A DNA stretch of 64,000 bases. Source: Flavobacterium sp. AED. GTDB lineage: Bacteria > Bacteroidota > Bacteroidia > Flavobacteriales > Flavobacteriaceae. Of this stretch, positions 17,856 through 28,004 are shown piece by piece. How positions within the stretch are numbered: the first letter of the stretch is position 1; every line of letters starts with the position of its first letter. The stretch lies in the NCBI RefSeq assembly GCF_000812945.1, contig NZ_JSYM01000001.1, positions 310,001 to 374,000 of the forward strand. The letters run 5' to 3'. The notes under the pieces were generated by a model. The model saw nothing but the letters and a program-made list of their open reading frames with translations. It was not told the origin of the DNA and ran no database searches. The translations under genes were made by a program, and so were the position numbers.

Positions 17856-20084
17856 TTAAAGGTTGTTTTCGGCATATTTTTCCATAATTAATCTCGCTTT
17901 AAAATAGCATAAGGTAGATTCTGCACCTTGATTGATGTTGATGTGTTTGTCTTCTAATCCATCATAGGAAGCACCATTTTCAGGATTATACATGATTTGT
18001 TTCAGATGATTATTTCCTAAAAACCAGATAAAAGCCAGTTTTAATTGATCTTTGTATTTTTTATTTTTGGTTACTTCATAAAATAAATCCAATGCAATAA
18101 TTGTAGTGGCCACTTCGATAGGCTGCTCTCCATAGAAAACTCTTTCATTTTCTTTCTTGAACCAGCCTCTGTTTGAGATTACTTTTAACTGTCCTTTCAT
18201 AAAATAATGAGAAAGGAGAAAATCAAATGTGATTACTGCAATTTTTTTATACTTAGGATTTTTTGTAACTAAATAACTGTACATCATCGCTTCGGGCAAA
18301 ACGTTATTGGCATAAGTCATATAATCTTCATACCAACACCAATTTTCTGCTGAATTGATATGATAGTGATGCAAAAGTTCATCGGCAAATTTTTCTATAT
18401 TCTGTCTTATACTCTCTTCTTTATATGCTAAATAATAATGATACAGTCCTTTCAAAGCATAGGCTATGGCTCTTGGGGATTTAATGTCGTTAATTCTTTT
18501 GATTGCTTTATTCCAACATTTTTCTGCCCGTAAAATCATTCCTGCAGGTAGAGATTCTTTATGTGCTATTGCGGTTCCCAAGCTCCATAAGGCTCTCCCG
18601 TTAGCATCTTCAAGATTTACTTCTTCATTTTGTTTCGTTAATTGATGGTCAAAGCTTTTGTAATTATCAAACCAGCCATTGTTTCGTTGAATGCCTTCTA
18701 TAAAGTTTAAATAGATATTTGCGAGCTTCAAAACATGTTTATCAGGAAACACTTTGTTATATAGAACCATATTAATTAATGCTCTGGCATTATCATCTAA
18801 GGTATAACCTGATTCAGGATCAGGCTGACTGAATTTTGAAAATTGAAGGATTCCAAAATCAGTGGTGAGTTTCTTAATATGGTCTAATTTTATTGGGGGA
18901 AAATTAAACTTTAAATCTTCTTCTCGATTCGTCAATTGGTCGAATAATAACCGGTATTGAATAGCAATGTTTTCCCATGTTGTGGCATGTGCCAATGAAA
19001 AAGCGTTTCTTCCCATAGCAATTCGTTCTTCTTTATTTTCAATAAGATGCAAAATTGCTTTTTCGAATTCTTCTGGTTTATCAAATCCATTCAATAGTAT
19101 TCCGTTTCCATTTACAAGAGTTTCAACAGCATGTGGAATGGGAGTAGAAATGACGGCACAACCACAGCTCATCGCATAAGCAAAAGTGCCACTGACAGCT
19201 TGATTGGGGTCTTTAGAAGAAAATAAATAGATATCTGATATCGTTAAATATTCTAGTAATTGCCACAATTGAAGATATTCATTGATAAAAATAACATTGT
19301 TTCCCAAATGGAGTTCATGCACAATATCAATAAGGCTATCCCGATATTTTTCTCCTTCACAACAAATTATTTCAGGATGCGTTTTGCCAATCACTAAATA
19401 AATGACTTCAGGATTTTTCTTGACAATTTCCGGCAAAGCGCGTAATACGGTTTCGATGCCTTTGTTTTTATTGATTAATCCAAATGTGGACATTACTATT
19501 TTATCGGAGAAATCATATTTGTTTTTCAATTCCTCTTTTTGTTCCCATAGTACAGTATGATTGCCATGAGGAATTACGATTGTTTTCATTTTAGGCAATT
19601 CGTAATCTCTAGTCAATATAGCTTCTGAATTTTTGGTAAGCACAATAATTCTATCGGATAAATCTGCTATTGCATGAACAATTTTCTTTCTTTTTTCATC
19701 TGGGTTTGGGAGTACAGTATGAAAAACGGTGACAATTGGTTTGTTTAGCGCTAATATAAAAGAGAGAATATAATCGCCATAATCTCCTCTAAAAAGGCCA
19801 AATTCATGTTGAATACAAACCAAGCCAATATCATTTCGTTCGTTTATTTTCTCTGCAACCAGCCTATAATGCTCTAATGAATCAACAGGTAAAATATAGG
19901 TTACTTCAGCATTATAGGAGAAGTTTTGGTCACTATTTTGCAAAGCACAAACCTCGACAGGAAGAGTTTCTCCAAAAACAATTTCCACTGCATTTACAAT
20001 GTCATTAGAAAAAGTCGCTATCCCGCATTCTCTGGGAGAATAAGAACTTACAATTAGCATTTTTATTACTTTTTCAAATTTCAT
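17856..20084 (-). CDS. GT4 glycosyltransferase fused to an alpha-helical glycan-processing-like domain
   Basis: The 742-residue protein has two parts. Residues about 9-395 are a GT-B glycosyltransferase of family 4, with SYSPRECGIATFS at the start, HEFGLFRGDYG in the N-lobe and the nucleotide-sugar region around AVSGTFAYAMSCGCAVIS. Residues about 400-740 are helical and rich in Trp and Tyr, with motifs such as GYTLDDNARAL, NGWFDNY and ENWCWYEDYMTYANN. These resemble (alpha/alpha)6 barrel glycosidases or epimerases. The ATG at 20060 is an alternative start nearer the GT4 beginning. It lies 10 bases after the GH130 gene, a pairing that suggests making and phosphorolysing the same, perhaps mannose-based, glycan. 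Confidence 0.8.
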   Translation of the reverse strand: MKFEKVIKMLIVSSYSPRECGIATFSNDIVNAVEIVFGETLPVEVCALQNSDQNFSYNAEVTYILPVDSLEHYRLVAEKINERNDIGLVCIQHEFGLFRGDYGDYILSFILALNKPIVTVFHTVLPNPDEKRKKIVHAIADLSDRIIVLTKNSEAILTRDYELPKMKTIVIPHGNHTVLWEQKEELKNKYDFSDKIVMSTFGLINKNKGIETVLRALPEIVKKNPEVIYLVIGKTHPEIICCEGEKYRDSLIDIVHELHLGNNVIFINEYLQLWQLLEYLTISDIYLFSSKDPNQAVSGTFAYAMSCGCAVISTPIPHAVETLVNGNGILLNGFDKPEEFEKAILHLIENKEERIAMGRNAFSLAHATTWENIAIQYRLLFDQLTNREEDLKFNFPPIKLDHIKKLTTDFGILQFSKFSQPDPESGYTLDDNARALINMVLYNKVFPDKHVLKLANIYLNFIEGIQRNNGWFDNYKSFDHQLTKQNEEVNLEDANGRALWSLGTAIAHKESLPAGMILRAEKCWNKAIKRINDIKSPRAIAYALKGLYHYYLAYKEESIRQNIEKFADELLHHYHINSAENWCWYEDYMTYANNVLPEAMMYSYLVTKNPKYKKIAVITFDFLLSHYFMKGQLKVISNRGWFKKENERVFYGEQPIEVATTIIALDLFYEVTKNKKYKDQLKLAFIWFLGNNHLKQIMYNPENGASYDGLEDKHININQGAESTLCYFKARLIMEKYAENNL

Positions 20085-20094
20085 GACGCTTTTT

Positions 20095-21132
20095 TTAAGG
20101 TTGCTTTCTTAATTCAAGAAGCAATTCATTGATATTCATTTTAGCAACAGCAATATGTTTGTCAGCTGCACCATAGTATATATAAAGATCATCCCCAAAC
20201 AATGCATGACCGGTTGGGAATACGACATCGTTGTCTTCGCCCTCTATTTCCCATTGTTTGGTAGGAGAGAAGAGCGGGTAAGGAAGTCTGGATATTTCCA
20301 TTTCAGGTTTTTCTAGATGCAATAAAGCAGCCTTAGCATGATAGATTTTGCCTGTTGTTGTTTCGTGTACTCCATGATAAATTAGCAACCATCCATCGGG
20401 AGTTTCTATTGGTGGAACTCCAGCTCCAATGTAACTCATTTCATAAGCATCTTTTGGATCTAAAAGAATATGATCGGTTAAGTTTTGTAGATAATTTTCC
20501 CAAAAAGATAACGTTAAATCTTTCCAGTTGTCAAATTTCACTATTTGGATACCCGGCCATATTCTATGCAAAAGGACAAATTGCCCGTTTATTTTTCTTG
20601 GAAACAATACCACATCTTTATCGCGTAGTAAGCGGGTTTCATCACTTTTTAGTCCTATTTGTGAAAAAAGATTATAATATTCATGGTATTTTGGGTTTAG
20701 TTTACTCGCATTGCAAAAATTCACATGACTTTCATATTGCTGATAGTTAACCGGAGCAGTAATTATTCCCTGTTTTTCAAAATGAATCAAATCCTTAGAA
20801 GTAGCAAGTGCTCCCATAGCATTGATACCGTCATAAGCAGTATAAGTTATATAATATGTATCTTCAATTTTTACAATTCTCGGGTCTTCCACTCCTTGTT
20901 TTTCGTAATCAAAGTCCTGAGTAATGATAGGTTTTTCTGCTCTTTCAACTATTTTTATTGGACCTTCTGTTTTGGCATATCCAATGGTAGATAAATTTCC
21001 TTTCTGTACCGCTCTGTATAAAATATGTACTGTATTCCCATCTTGATAAATACCAGGATTTAAAACTCCTGTATTTTCGAATGCTCTTTCAGTGGGGCTT
21101 AGTATAATACCAAGTTTTTCTATAGTAACCAT
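20095..21132 (-). CDS. GH130-family glycoside phosphorylase/hydrolase
   Basis: GH130 enzymes mostly cleave beta-mannosides with phosphate, giving mannose-1-phosphate. The 345-residue five-bladed propeller protein shows NPGIYQDGNTVHILYRA at the start and the catalytic-region Asp in GVEDPRIVKIEDTYYITYT. Further family segments are DKDVVLFP, SYIGAGVPPIET, LIYHGVH and DNDVVFPTGH. There is no signal peptide, so it acts in the cytoplasm. The specific linkage cannot be read. The gene sits between an Mla-type transporter and a GT4 gene on one strand with short gaps, implying a shared transcript. Confidence 0.85.
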   Translation of the reverse strand: MVTIEKLGIILSPTERAFENTGVLNPGIYQDGNTVHILYRAVQKGNLSTIGYAKTEGPIKIVERAEKPIITQDFDYEKQGVEDPRIVKIEDTYYITYTAYDGINAMGALATSKDLIHFEKQGIITAPVNYQQYESHVNFCNASKLNPKYHEYYNLFSQIGLKSDETRLLRDKDVVLFPRKINGQFVLLHRIWPGIQIVKFDNWKDLTLSFWENYLQNLTDHILLDPKDAYEMSYIGAGVPPIETPDGWLLIYHGVHETTTGKIYHAKAALLHLEKPEMEISRLPYPLFSPTKQWEIEGEDNDVVFPTGHALFGDDLYIYYGAADKHIAVAKMNINELLLELRKQP

Positions 21133-21177
21133 GAGTTGATTTTTTGTAATTTATTTTTCCGGTATAGATTCAATCTC

Positions 21178-22155
21178 CTATTTTTTCTGCTCTTTTAATT
21201 TTGCTTTTTCCTGTTTTTTAAAATAACCCCGAAATAAAAAATTGTGTTTCAAAGCTTCCATATTTTCATTTAACCGAAAACTGGCTTCGTTTATGTTTTT
21301 CATTGTAGAATCTATTTTCCGAACTAAATTTGGGTCATTAGAAAGGTAGTTAATGGCTCCTTTTCCTTCTTTAATGTTTACAATTGTCGAATTAAGATTG
21401 GTTATGACTTTGTCTATCTTATTGCTTGATTCATCTAAGTTTCTGACAATTTTTTTTATATTATTGGCGACAGCGGTATCTTTCAAAACACCAATTACAT
21501 TATTTTTATTATCTAAAGAAGAAATGAGGTTGTTTATTTTTGTTACAGATTCCGAGGTTGTTTTTCCTGTGATTTTCAAATAATGCATGGTCTCTTTCAA
21601 ATCGTTGGCTAAAATGGAATCTTTAATCAACAAACCGACTGTTCCTTTTCCTTGCGTTATTTCCTTTGTAATTTTAAGTAAATCTGTTGTAAGAAGCGCT
21701 GCATTCTTATTGGTCACACCAAGGGTATTGAGCATATCATCTGTGCGAATGCGACTTAAGGAATGTATCTCATCTCCTGGTTCTACAGATACTGCCGTTC
21801 CTTTTCCTGGGATAATGTTTATGATCATACTCCCTACTAAACCGTCAGAACCTATGGTGGCAATAGCATTTTTTCGTATATTATGAAAAATGGTTTTGTC
21901 AATAAGCATATCCACTTTAATGGTAGAATCATTAATCATTTCTATGGCACGTACAGTTCCTACATTTATTCCGGAATAACGCACATTGTTTCCTAATTGT
22001 AAGCCATTTACATTATTAAAAATTGCCTCTAAATGGTTGGTTTTTCCAAACATTTTTTGCTTGTCGCCAATGAAATAAACGGCTAGTATGAAAATCAATA
22101 ACCCGATTATTACAAAAAGTCCAAGACGTATTTTTTGTGATGTCGTTTTTTCCAT
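21178..22155 (-). CDS. MlaD-family (MCE domain) lipid-transport substrate-binding protein
   Basis: The 325-residue protein has one N-terminal membrane helix (about 9-28). An MCE domain follows (about 38-115, containing GLQLGNNVRYSGINVGTV), then a long coiled-coil-like tail with repeated KITGKT, NLISSL and NLNSTI heptads. Such proteins form a periplasmic ring or tunnel that moves lipids between membranes. It follows the ATPase gene by 8 bases and completes a permease, ATPase, MCE set. Gene names of E. coli are not transferred because the operon differs. Confidence 0.85.
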   Translation of the reverse strand: MEKTTSQKIRLGLFVIIGLLIFILAVYFIGDKQKMFGKTNHLEAIFNNVNGLQLGNNVRYSGINVGTVRAIEMINDSTIKVDMLIDKTIFHNIRKNAIATIGSDGLVGSMIINIIPGKGTAVSVEPGDEIHSLSRIRTDDMLNTLGVTNKNAALLTTDLLKITKEITQGKGTVGLLIKDSILANDLKETMHYLKITGKTTSESVTKINNLISSLDNKNNVIGVLKDTAVANNIKKIVRNLDESSNKIDKVITNLNSTIVNIKEGKGAINYLSNDPNLVRKIDSTMKNINEASFRLNENMEALKHNFLFRGYFKKQEKAKLKEQKK

Positions 22156-22163
22156 TTTTATTT

Positions 22164-22916
22164 TTATTTAAAGAAAGCTTGTATTTTAGGATCAGTTGAG
22201 CTTGATAATTCCTCAAAAGTACCTTCGGCATAATTGATACCATCGACTAATAAAATCATTCTGTTCGAAATCACTCTGGCGCAATCTACATCGTGCGTAA
22301 TTATGATTGCCGAAGTATTGTATTTTTGTTGGATAGACATCATTAACAACAAAATTTCCTTTGCCGTTATGGGATCTAATCCAGTAGTTGGTTCGTCATA
22401 AAGAATAATACTTGGTTGTAGTATTAAAGTTCTTGCTAAAGCAATCCTGCGTTTCATTCCACCTGAAAGTTCTTCGGGCATTAGATTTATTGTGTGTGCT
22501 AAGCCTACATTTCCTAGCGCTTCCATAACTAGTGGAGTTGTATCTTTTATTTTTCCAAATTTTTTCTTGTGACGGCGCAATGGGAATTCCAGATTTTCTC
22601 TGACGGTCATTGAATCATACAAAGCACTTCCCTGAAAAAGAAATCCAACTTCAGTCCGGAGTTCGTCTAATTCTTCATGGTCTAGTTCAGCAATGTTTTT
22701 TCCCATAATTGCAATAGATCCACTGTCAGGCTCTTCCAATCCAATCAGGCATTTTATCATTACTGATTTTCCTGAACCAGATTTTCCCATGATAACCAGA
22801 TTTTCCCCTTTATTCAAAACCATATGAAAACCATCTAAAACATGATTCTCACCATAGCTTTTTCGCAAGTCTTTGATTTCTATAATAGGTTCCGTATATG
22901 GTATAGATGCACTCAT
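22164..22916 (-). CDS. ABC transporter ATPase, MlaF-like
   Basis: This cytoplasmic ATPase powers the lipid transporter. The 250 residues carry Walker A GKSGSGKSV, a Q-loop in GFLFQGSALYDS, the signature LSGGMKRRIALA, Walker B IILYDEPTTGLDP and the switch His in IIITHD. The FQGSALYDSMTVREN region is characteristic of MlaF-type ATPases. Six bases separate it from the permease gene and eight from the MCE gene, so the set is clearly an operon. Confidence 0.92.
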   Translation of the reverse strand: MSASIPYTEPIIEIKDLRKSYGENHVLDGFHMVLNKGENLVIMGKSGSGKSVMIKCLIGLEEPDSGSIAIMGKNIAELDHEELDELRTEVGFLFQGSALYDSMTVRENLEFPLRRHKKKFGKIKDTTPLVMEALGNVGLAHTINLMPEELSGGMKRRIALARTLILQPSIILYDEPTTGLDPITAKEILLLMMSIQQKYNTSAIIITHDVDCARVISNRMILLVDGINYAEGTFEELSSSTDPKIQAFFK

Positions 22917-22922
22917 AATCAG

Positions 22923-23705
22923 TTATAAATCATAAAAAATATTCGTAATAAAAACAGCAATAAAGTCAATAATAAAAAGTAGCATTGAGGTAAAAACTAC
23001 CGCAGAGTTTGCTGCTAAACCCACACCTGCAGTTCCTTTTTTACAATTATATCCCTTAAAACAGCCCACTAATCCTATGGCAAACCCAAAAAAGAAAGTT
23101 TTAATTGTTGCGGGTATTAAATCCCCAAATTCCAATGCATCAAAAACCTGATTGTAATACAATAAAAAAGAAACATTTCCTTTTATGTTTTCCACCAGAT
23201 AGGAACCGAAAATGGCAATAAAATCGCCAAAAAAAACCAACACGGGAAGCATAAAAGTAGTTGCCAATATGCGGGTAACCACTAAATATTTAAAGGGATT
23301 TGTGCCTGAAACTTCCATAGCATCAATTTGTTCTGTAACTCTCATCGAACCTAATTCGGCGCCAATACCGGAACCGATACGTCCTGCACAAATCAAGGCA
23401 GTTATAATAGGTCCAATTTCTCTTATTATCGAAATACTTACCATAGAGGGCATCCAGGAAACGGCACCAAATTCCTGTAATGTGGGTCTTGATTGTAAAG
23501 TGAATACTAAACCAATGATGAATCCTGTAACGGCAACAAGCAGTAGAGAACGGTTTCCCATATTAAAGCATTGGCGTAGAAATTCTTTGAATTCAGAAGG
23601 ACGTTTAAAAACTTCTTTAAAAAAACGTCCTGCAAAATAAGAGAGTTCGCCAATTTCAAGTAGAAAACCTTTGAATATTTCGATTATTTTAGAAAAACTA
23701 TCCAT
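22923..23705 (-). CDS. MlaE-family permease
   Basis: The 260-residue inner-membrane permease has five to six helices. It carries the family segments REIGPIITALICAGRIGSG and GAELGSMRVTEQIDAMEV, which contact the ATPase. It heads the operon with the ATPase and MCE proteins and moves phospholipids between the membranes. The GH130 and GT4 genes follow in the same direction, an unusual combination that may link envelope lipid state with a mannan-like glycan. Confidence 0.9.
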   Translation of the reverse strand: MDSFSKIIEIFKGFLLEIGELSYFAGRFFKEVFKRPSEFKEFLRQCFNMGNRSLLLVAVTGFIIGLVFTLQSRPTLQEFGAVSWMPSMVSISIIREIGPIITALICAGRIGSGIGAELGSMRVTEQIDAMEVSGTNPFKYLVVTRILATTFMLPVLVFFGDFIAIFGSYLVENIKGNVSFLLYYNQVFDALEFGDLIPATIKTFFFGFAIGLVGCFKGYNCKKGTAGVGLAANSAVVFTSMLLFIIDFIAVFITNIFYDL

Positions 23706-23851
23706 AAGCGAATGAATTAATTTTTAACAGAAAATGGCTACCCAAATATACGATTATTTTGCTGATTTACAGTGGTGTTAGGTGTTGTTCGTTTGTTTTT
23801 TTATGGTTTTTTAGTGAAAATATACGGAACATTAATAAGTTATGAAAAAGA

Positions 23852-23883
23852 CAAAAAAAATCCGCTGAAAAGCGGATTTTTTT
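23852..23883 (-). terminator. Terminator of the SPFH gene
   Basis: The hairpin AATCCGCT/AGCGGATT is bordered by A8 and T7 tracts and lies just after the stop of the gene at 23905. It probably works in both directions. Confidence 0.85.
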
Positions 23884-23904
23884 GATGATAATTTAAATTG
23901 GAGA

Positions 23905-25815
23905 TTATTTTGTACTCGATTCGTCTTTCCCGTTTTTAGTATCCATCATTTCCATTAATTTCATTCCTAGAAGGCCACTTATACCTCCGTCAGAACCTGC
24001 ATTTCCTGAAATTAGAACATCTGGAATTACTTTGATTTTTCCTTTACCTATTTCCTCGGTTATTTTATATTTTGTAAAATTATCACCACCCATTGCAGAA
24101 ACTTGTAATTGATACGCTTCGGCAGTTGATTTACCAATGGCCATAATTTTTTCAGCTTCGGCAAGACCAGTTTTAGAAATTCTTTCGGCTTCTGCACTTG
24201 CAGTAAGTTTCGTTGCTTCAGCTTGTGCTCCGGCTCTTGCTTTTGTAGCTTCAGCTTCGGCATTGGCACGCATTTTTGTAGCTTCGGCTTCCGCATTTAC
24301 ATTGAGCTTTAAACTGGTTGCATCCCCTTCGGCTTTTTTAACCGTTGCATCAGCTGTACGTTGTGCAATTTCAACACTTTGTGATGCTTTTACAATTTCC
24401 TTTTGCATATCTGCAATGGCAGTTTCTTTTTCTACACCTTGACGTTGTTCTTGTGCCATTCTTTGGGTTTGATAGGTTTTTTGCTCTTCTTCGGCAATTT
24501 TTCTATCGGTTAACGTTTTCATTAATGATTCTGGTGGAACAATATCTCCTATTAAGGTGTCCACAGCATTTACATTGTATTCATCTAAAACCGTTTTGAT
24601 ATGATTTTTAGCTGATTCTTGACGCTCTTTTCTGGTGGAAAGAAACGAAATCACATCGCTATCCTGTGCTGAGTTTCTAAAGTAGTTTCCAATTGTTGGC
24701 TCTAAAACCTGAGAAACAAGGTTGTTCATGCTCCCAAAACGGGCAATAACTTTTGGCGCTTCATTAGCAGGTACATGTATGATTTGTGAAACATCCAGAT
24801 TAAAAGGAAATCCATCTTTAGAACGCACCGTAATCGTAGATAGATTTTTGTCTAAATTGTGTGATTCGCTTCTGGCATCTGCCCAATTCAAAACTAAATT
24901 GGTTGTTGGAACTGGTTCCAGTTTTGTTGTGTATTTGTTCAAAGCATATTTTCCCGGACCAAAAGGCTCCATCCAAACCCCACGTTGCCCTTTTGAAACA
25001 ATATTTCCATGTTTGAAAGTATCTCCGGTAACATCTTTTCCGTCTTCTCCAATATAGGAAATTACCACACCAACATAACCAATAGGTACATCTGTCATTG
25101 GGTTTTGCTCAATTTGTACCGCCCATGTGTTGATATAATAGGAACCTGCCAAAATAACTTGAGGTTGTAATCCTCTATTACCTCCATTTTTTAGAAATTG
25201 ATCAAAATCTTGAAAGTTATTGTGGTTTTCTACAAATTTACCTGCAATTTGACCTATTGGAATAGGTTCTCCATCCATTGCAGTGACAATTCCAACCATG
25301 TTTTCAAAAATCACGATTTGTGGGGTCATCACTACTTCAAACAGAAAAGTATTGATACGATAAGATCCTGTTGTGATAAAGGCTGATTGACGTCCTTTTT
25401 GTCCGCCATTATTTAGAAATAAAGTAGCATCTTGAAAATTATCAGAATTTACTTTTTGTGCCAAAATTCGACCTGTTGGAATTTCGGCGCCATCTTTACT
25501 CAATAGTAAGCCAATATTTCCTTCAGGAATAATGGTAAATGAGGTCATGTTTACTGAATATTGCCAAGGCCACATTGCCCAATATAAACCTGGAGCAAGT
25601 GTTTTAGCCTGAAAACCGGCTTCGCCTTTAGTCGCGATAATTCTTCCGTCGGGCAATGATTTTTCGGCTCCAAAGAGAACGAATTTTTTGGTAACTAAAC
25701 CAATTTTATCTTCCGGTACTATTACCATTCCGAAAAAAACACGTAAAACGAATTTATAAAAAACGATAAATAAAACTAAAACTAATACCCACCAATACTC
25801 TGTAAGATTTGCCAT
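23905..25815 (-). CDS. SPFH/flotillin-like membrane scaffold protein
   Basis: The 636-residue protein has an N-terminal membrane helix (about 8-30) and a long beta-rich part (35-300) with repeated G-x-I-P-x-G segments. An SPFH/band-7 domain follows (about 300-440), then an Ala/Glu-rich coiled coil (about 440-575) with a recurring AEAEATK unit, and a Gly-rich tail. Flotillins organise membrane microdomains. The extra N-terminal half makes it longer than typical flotillins of around 500 residues. No NfeD partner is adjacent. Its place beside an Mla-type lipid transporter suggests a membrane-maintenance role. Confidence 0.85.
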   Translation of the reverse strand: MANLTEYWWVLVLVLFIVFYKFVLRVFFGMVIVPEDKIGLVTKKFVLFGAEKSLPDGRIIATKGEAGFQAKTLAPGLYWAMWPWQYSVNMTSFTIIPEGNIGLLLSKDGAEIPTGRILAQKVNSDNFQDATLFLNNGGQKGRQSAFITTGSYRINTFLFEVVMTPQIVIFENMVGIVTAMDGEPIPIGQIAGKFVENHNNFQDFDQFLKNGGNRGLQPQVILAGSYYINTWAVQIEQNPMTDVPIGYVGVVISYIGEDGKDVTGDTFKHGNIVSKGQRGVWMEPFGPGKYALNKYTTKLEPVPTTNLVLNWADARSESHNLDKNLSTITVRSKDGFPFNLDVSQIIHVPANEAPKVIARFGSMNNLVSQVLEPTIGNYFRNSAQDSDVISFLSTRKERQESAKNHIKTVLDEYNVNAVDTLIGDIVPPESLMKTLTDRKIAEEEQKTYQTQRMAQEQRQGVEKETAIADMQKEIVKASQSVEIAQRTADATVKKAEGDATSLKLNVNAEAEATKMRANAEAEATKARAGAQAEATKLTASAEAERISKTGLAEAEKIMAIGKSTAEAYQLQVSAMGGDNFTKYKITEEIGKGKIKVIPDVLISGNAGSDGGISGLLGMKLMEMMDTKNGKDESSTK

Positions 25816-26075
25816 ATTAAAATAAAATTTGATTTTAAAATTAGTATGACTTTATGGATTTTTGTTACAAGTAAAAGTAATTTAATGTTTGAATAATCTT
25901 ACTAATTGTGTTTTAGAAATAGAATGGAAAATTATCCAATAAAATAAGGCATTAAGAGGCGTTTTTTATTTTGCAAAAAGTACAAAACATAGTTGAAAAC
26001 CAAACTGAATTCATGTATTGTCCAATTTAGAAAATCATAATTTTGGATGTGTTTATAATTTTCTCTATTTATAAA

Positions 26076-26369
26076 TTAACTTTCGTACAATCGCAATCTG
26101 TTTTTAACGGAAGTTAGTTCATTTTGTAAGTCTTCTATTTTTTGTAGAAGATTAAATACTACATCAATTCCTTCCGTATTAACGGCTAATTCCTGATGCA
26201 TCCGAATCATTTTCTCTATTTCAAAAATGGCATCAGGGTGAATGTATTGTGTTTCTTCGATTGTTTTTATTTCGAGTAAACCCATTTCACTGAGATTGTT
26301 AAAGAAAGCAATTTCCACTTTGTAATGGGTACTTAATGTAGGTAAGGGGATGAGGTTTTCTATGTTCAT
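26076..26369 (-). CDS. cbpM: Chaperone modulator CbpM
   Basis: The 97-residue MerR-like protein has [21 protein letters not shown] near the start and an [20 protein letters not shown] segment, typical of CbpM in Bacteroidota. CbpM binds the J-domain of CbpA and blocks its work with DnaK. Its start overlaps the cbpA stop by 4 bases, the standard arrangement, so the pair is translationally coupled. Confidence 0.88.
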   Translation of the reverse strand: MNIENLIPLPTLSTHYKVEIAFFNNLSEMGLLEIKTIEETQYIHPDAIFEIEKMIRMHQELAVNTEGIDVVFNLLQKIEDLQNELTSVKNRLRLYES

Positions 26370-27274
26370 GTTGTTCTTAACTTAGCAAGTTCCGTAAATA
26401 ATGCTGCTTCTTTTTCGGTAAGATTTGTGGGGATTTGTATTTGATACGTAATATATAAATCACCAAATTCTCCTTCTTTTTTATAAATAGGAAATCCTTT
26501 TCCTTTCAGTTTTACTTTAGTACCGTTTTGAGTTCCGGGTTTTACCGTAAGTTTTACTTTTCCGTCAAATGTATCTGCGGTGATTTCGCCACCTAATATG
26601 GCGGTGTATAAATCTAAATCCACTGTGGAGTATAAATTGTGGTTGTCCAACTTAAAATTAGTATGGTTTTCAACAGTGAAAGTGATATATAAATCTCCTT
26701 TCGGTACACCACTTGAGCCTTCTCCTCCAAGTCCGCTGATTTTTATTTGCTGACCATTCTCGACTCCGGCAGGAATAGTGATTCGAATGTTTTTGCCATT
26801 GATCGTTAAGGTTCGCTTGTGGGTGGTGTAAACGTCTTTTAGGTCCAGATGCAATTCAGTACTGAAATCTTGTCCTTTAAATTGGGCACTTCGACGACGA
26901 CCGCCACCTCCTGATGCACGACCACCAAACATAGATTCAAAAAAATCAGAGAAATCGCCACCACCGCCACCGCTAAATCCTCCATAACCATCTTGCTGTC
27001 CGCCTCTTGAATATTGACCTTGCTGTTTTGCTTTTTCATATTGCTCAGCATGTTGCCAGTTTTCACCGTATTCATCATATTTTTTACGATTCTCGGCGTG
27101 GCTCAATACTTCGTTGGCTTCATTGATTTCCTTAAATTTTCTTTCTGCTTCCTTATCATTTGGATTTAAGTCGGGATGGTATTTTCGGGCCATCTTGCGA
27201 TATGCCTTTTTAATATCTGCTTCCGTTGCTTTTTTATCCACTTCAAGGATTTTATAATAGTCTATAAATGCCAT
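26366..27274 (-). CDS. cbpA: J-domain co-chaperone CbpA (DnaJ type II)
   Basis: The 302-residue co-chaperone stimulates DnaK ATPase. It has a J-domain (about 3-70) with the HPD motif in [10 protein letters not shown] and a Gly-rich linker (about 85-125, with [12 protein letters not shown]). The C-terminal substrate-binding domains (130-295) lack the CXXCXGXG zinc fingers, which marks CbpA rather than DnaJ. CbpA proteins are tied to stationary phase and stress. It sits in a run of stress genes. Confidence 0.92.
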   Translation of the reverse strand: MAFIDYYKILEVDKKATEADIKKAYRKMARKYHPDLNPNDKEAERKFKEINEANEVLSHAENRKKYDEYGENWQHAEQYEKAKQQGQYSRGGQQDGYGGFSGGGGGDFSDFFESMFGGRASGGGGRRRSAQFKGQDFSTELHLDLKDVYTTHKRTLTINGKNIRITIPAGVENGQQIKISGLGGEGSSGVPKGDLYITFTVENHTNFKLDNHNLYSTVDLDLYTAILGGEITADTFDGKVKLTVKPGTQNGTKVKLKGKGFPIYKKEGEFGDLYITYQIQIPTNLTEKEAALFTELAKLRTT

Positions 27275-27315
27275 CCTAGATTATTTTTATAATTATCATT
27301 GTTGCAATTCAAATT

Positions 27316-27573
27316 TTATTGGCCTGAACTTTTTAGGTTGGTTTTTCCCCATTTTATTTTATCCCAAATTCTCTCATGAAAAAAATAAGCAAGTGTTGTA
27401 TAGATATTGCTTACAATCATAAAACCAAGGGCTATTTTTATTTGTCCTGTGAATAGATAAATAGAAATAAAATCGAGTACCAAAATTACCACTCTGTAAC
27501 TAATCGTTTTTACTATTGATCTTCGGATTGTTTCTTCCGTATGCTTTCTGTTAGGAAGAAGTTTTTCTATCAT
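27316..27573 (-). CDS. DUF2061 membrane protein
   Basis: The 85-residue protein has two hydrophobic helices and the DUF2061 ends RRSIVKTISYRVVIL and AYFFHERIWDKIKWG. The family is widespread but functionally undefined. Its start overlaps the stop of the universal stress protein gene by 4 bases, so it shares that message. Confidence 0.8.
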   Translation of the reverse strand: MIEKLLPNRKHTEETIRRSIVKTISYRVVILVLDFISIYLFTGQIKIALGFMIVSNIYTTLAYFFHERIWDKIKWGKTNLKSSGQ

Positions 27574-28004
27574 GGCTTGGTAGGTATAATAAATACTGGT
27601 ATTTCTGAATGCCGGATTACTTTTTCAGCGACACTGCCCATAATTAAGTGTGAAAATCCAGTTCTGCCATGTGTACCCAAAACAATTATATCAGCATCCC
27701 ATTCTTTGGCCACATTCAAAATTACTTCATACGGTATTCCTTCTTCTACAAAAGTCCAGATTTTATGTTCCTTAAATACGGTGTCAACAAGCATTTGTTG
27801 ATTTTTTTTGTAATCGTTTATGGTGATGTCAGCAAATTCCTTAGGAGTGACTGCACCTTCAGTTATAAGCATTGTGAGGTCAACAACGCTTAATAATGCA
27901 ATTTCAGCCTTTAGTTGAAGACCAAGTTGAAAACCACTCAAAGCAATTTTCTCTGATGTGGGATCATTGTCAACTGCGATTACTATTTTTTTCATGTTTC
28001 CCAT
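27570..28004 (-). CDS. Universal stress protein (UspA family)
   Basis: The 144-residue single-domain USP begins with KKIVIAVDNDPTSEKIA and ends with the nucleotide-binding pattern G-2X-G-9X-G-S seen in GTHGRTGFSHLIMGSVAEKV. ATP binding is therefore expected. USPs accumulate during growth arrest and stress. The ATG at 27990 (MKKIVIAV) is an alternative start that trims four residues. It leads a pair with the DUF2061 gene. Confidence 0.9.
   Translation of the reverse strand: MGNMKKIVIAVDNDPTSEKIALSGFQLGLQLKAEIALLSVVDLTMLITEGAVTPKEFADITINDYKKNQQMLVDTVFKEHKIWTFVEEGIPYEVILNVAKEWDADIIVLGTHGRTGFSHLIMGSVAEKVIRHSEIPVFIIPTKP

Noticed and set aside
24137..24442. Long antisense frame inside the SPFH gene
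   Set aside because: It is the shadow of the Ala/Glu-rich coiled coil on the other strand (an Ala/Ser-rich product) with no independent signal.
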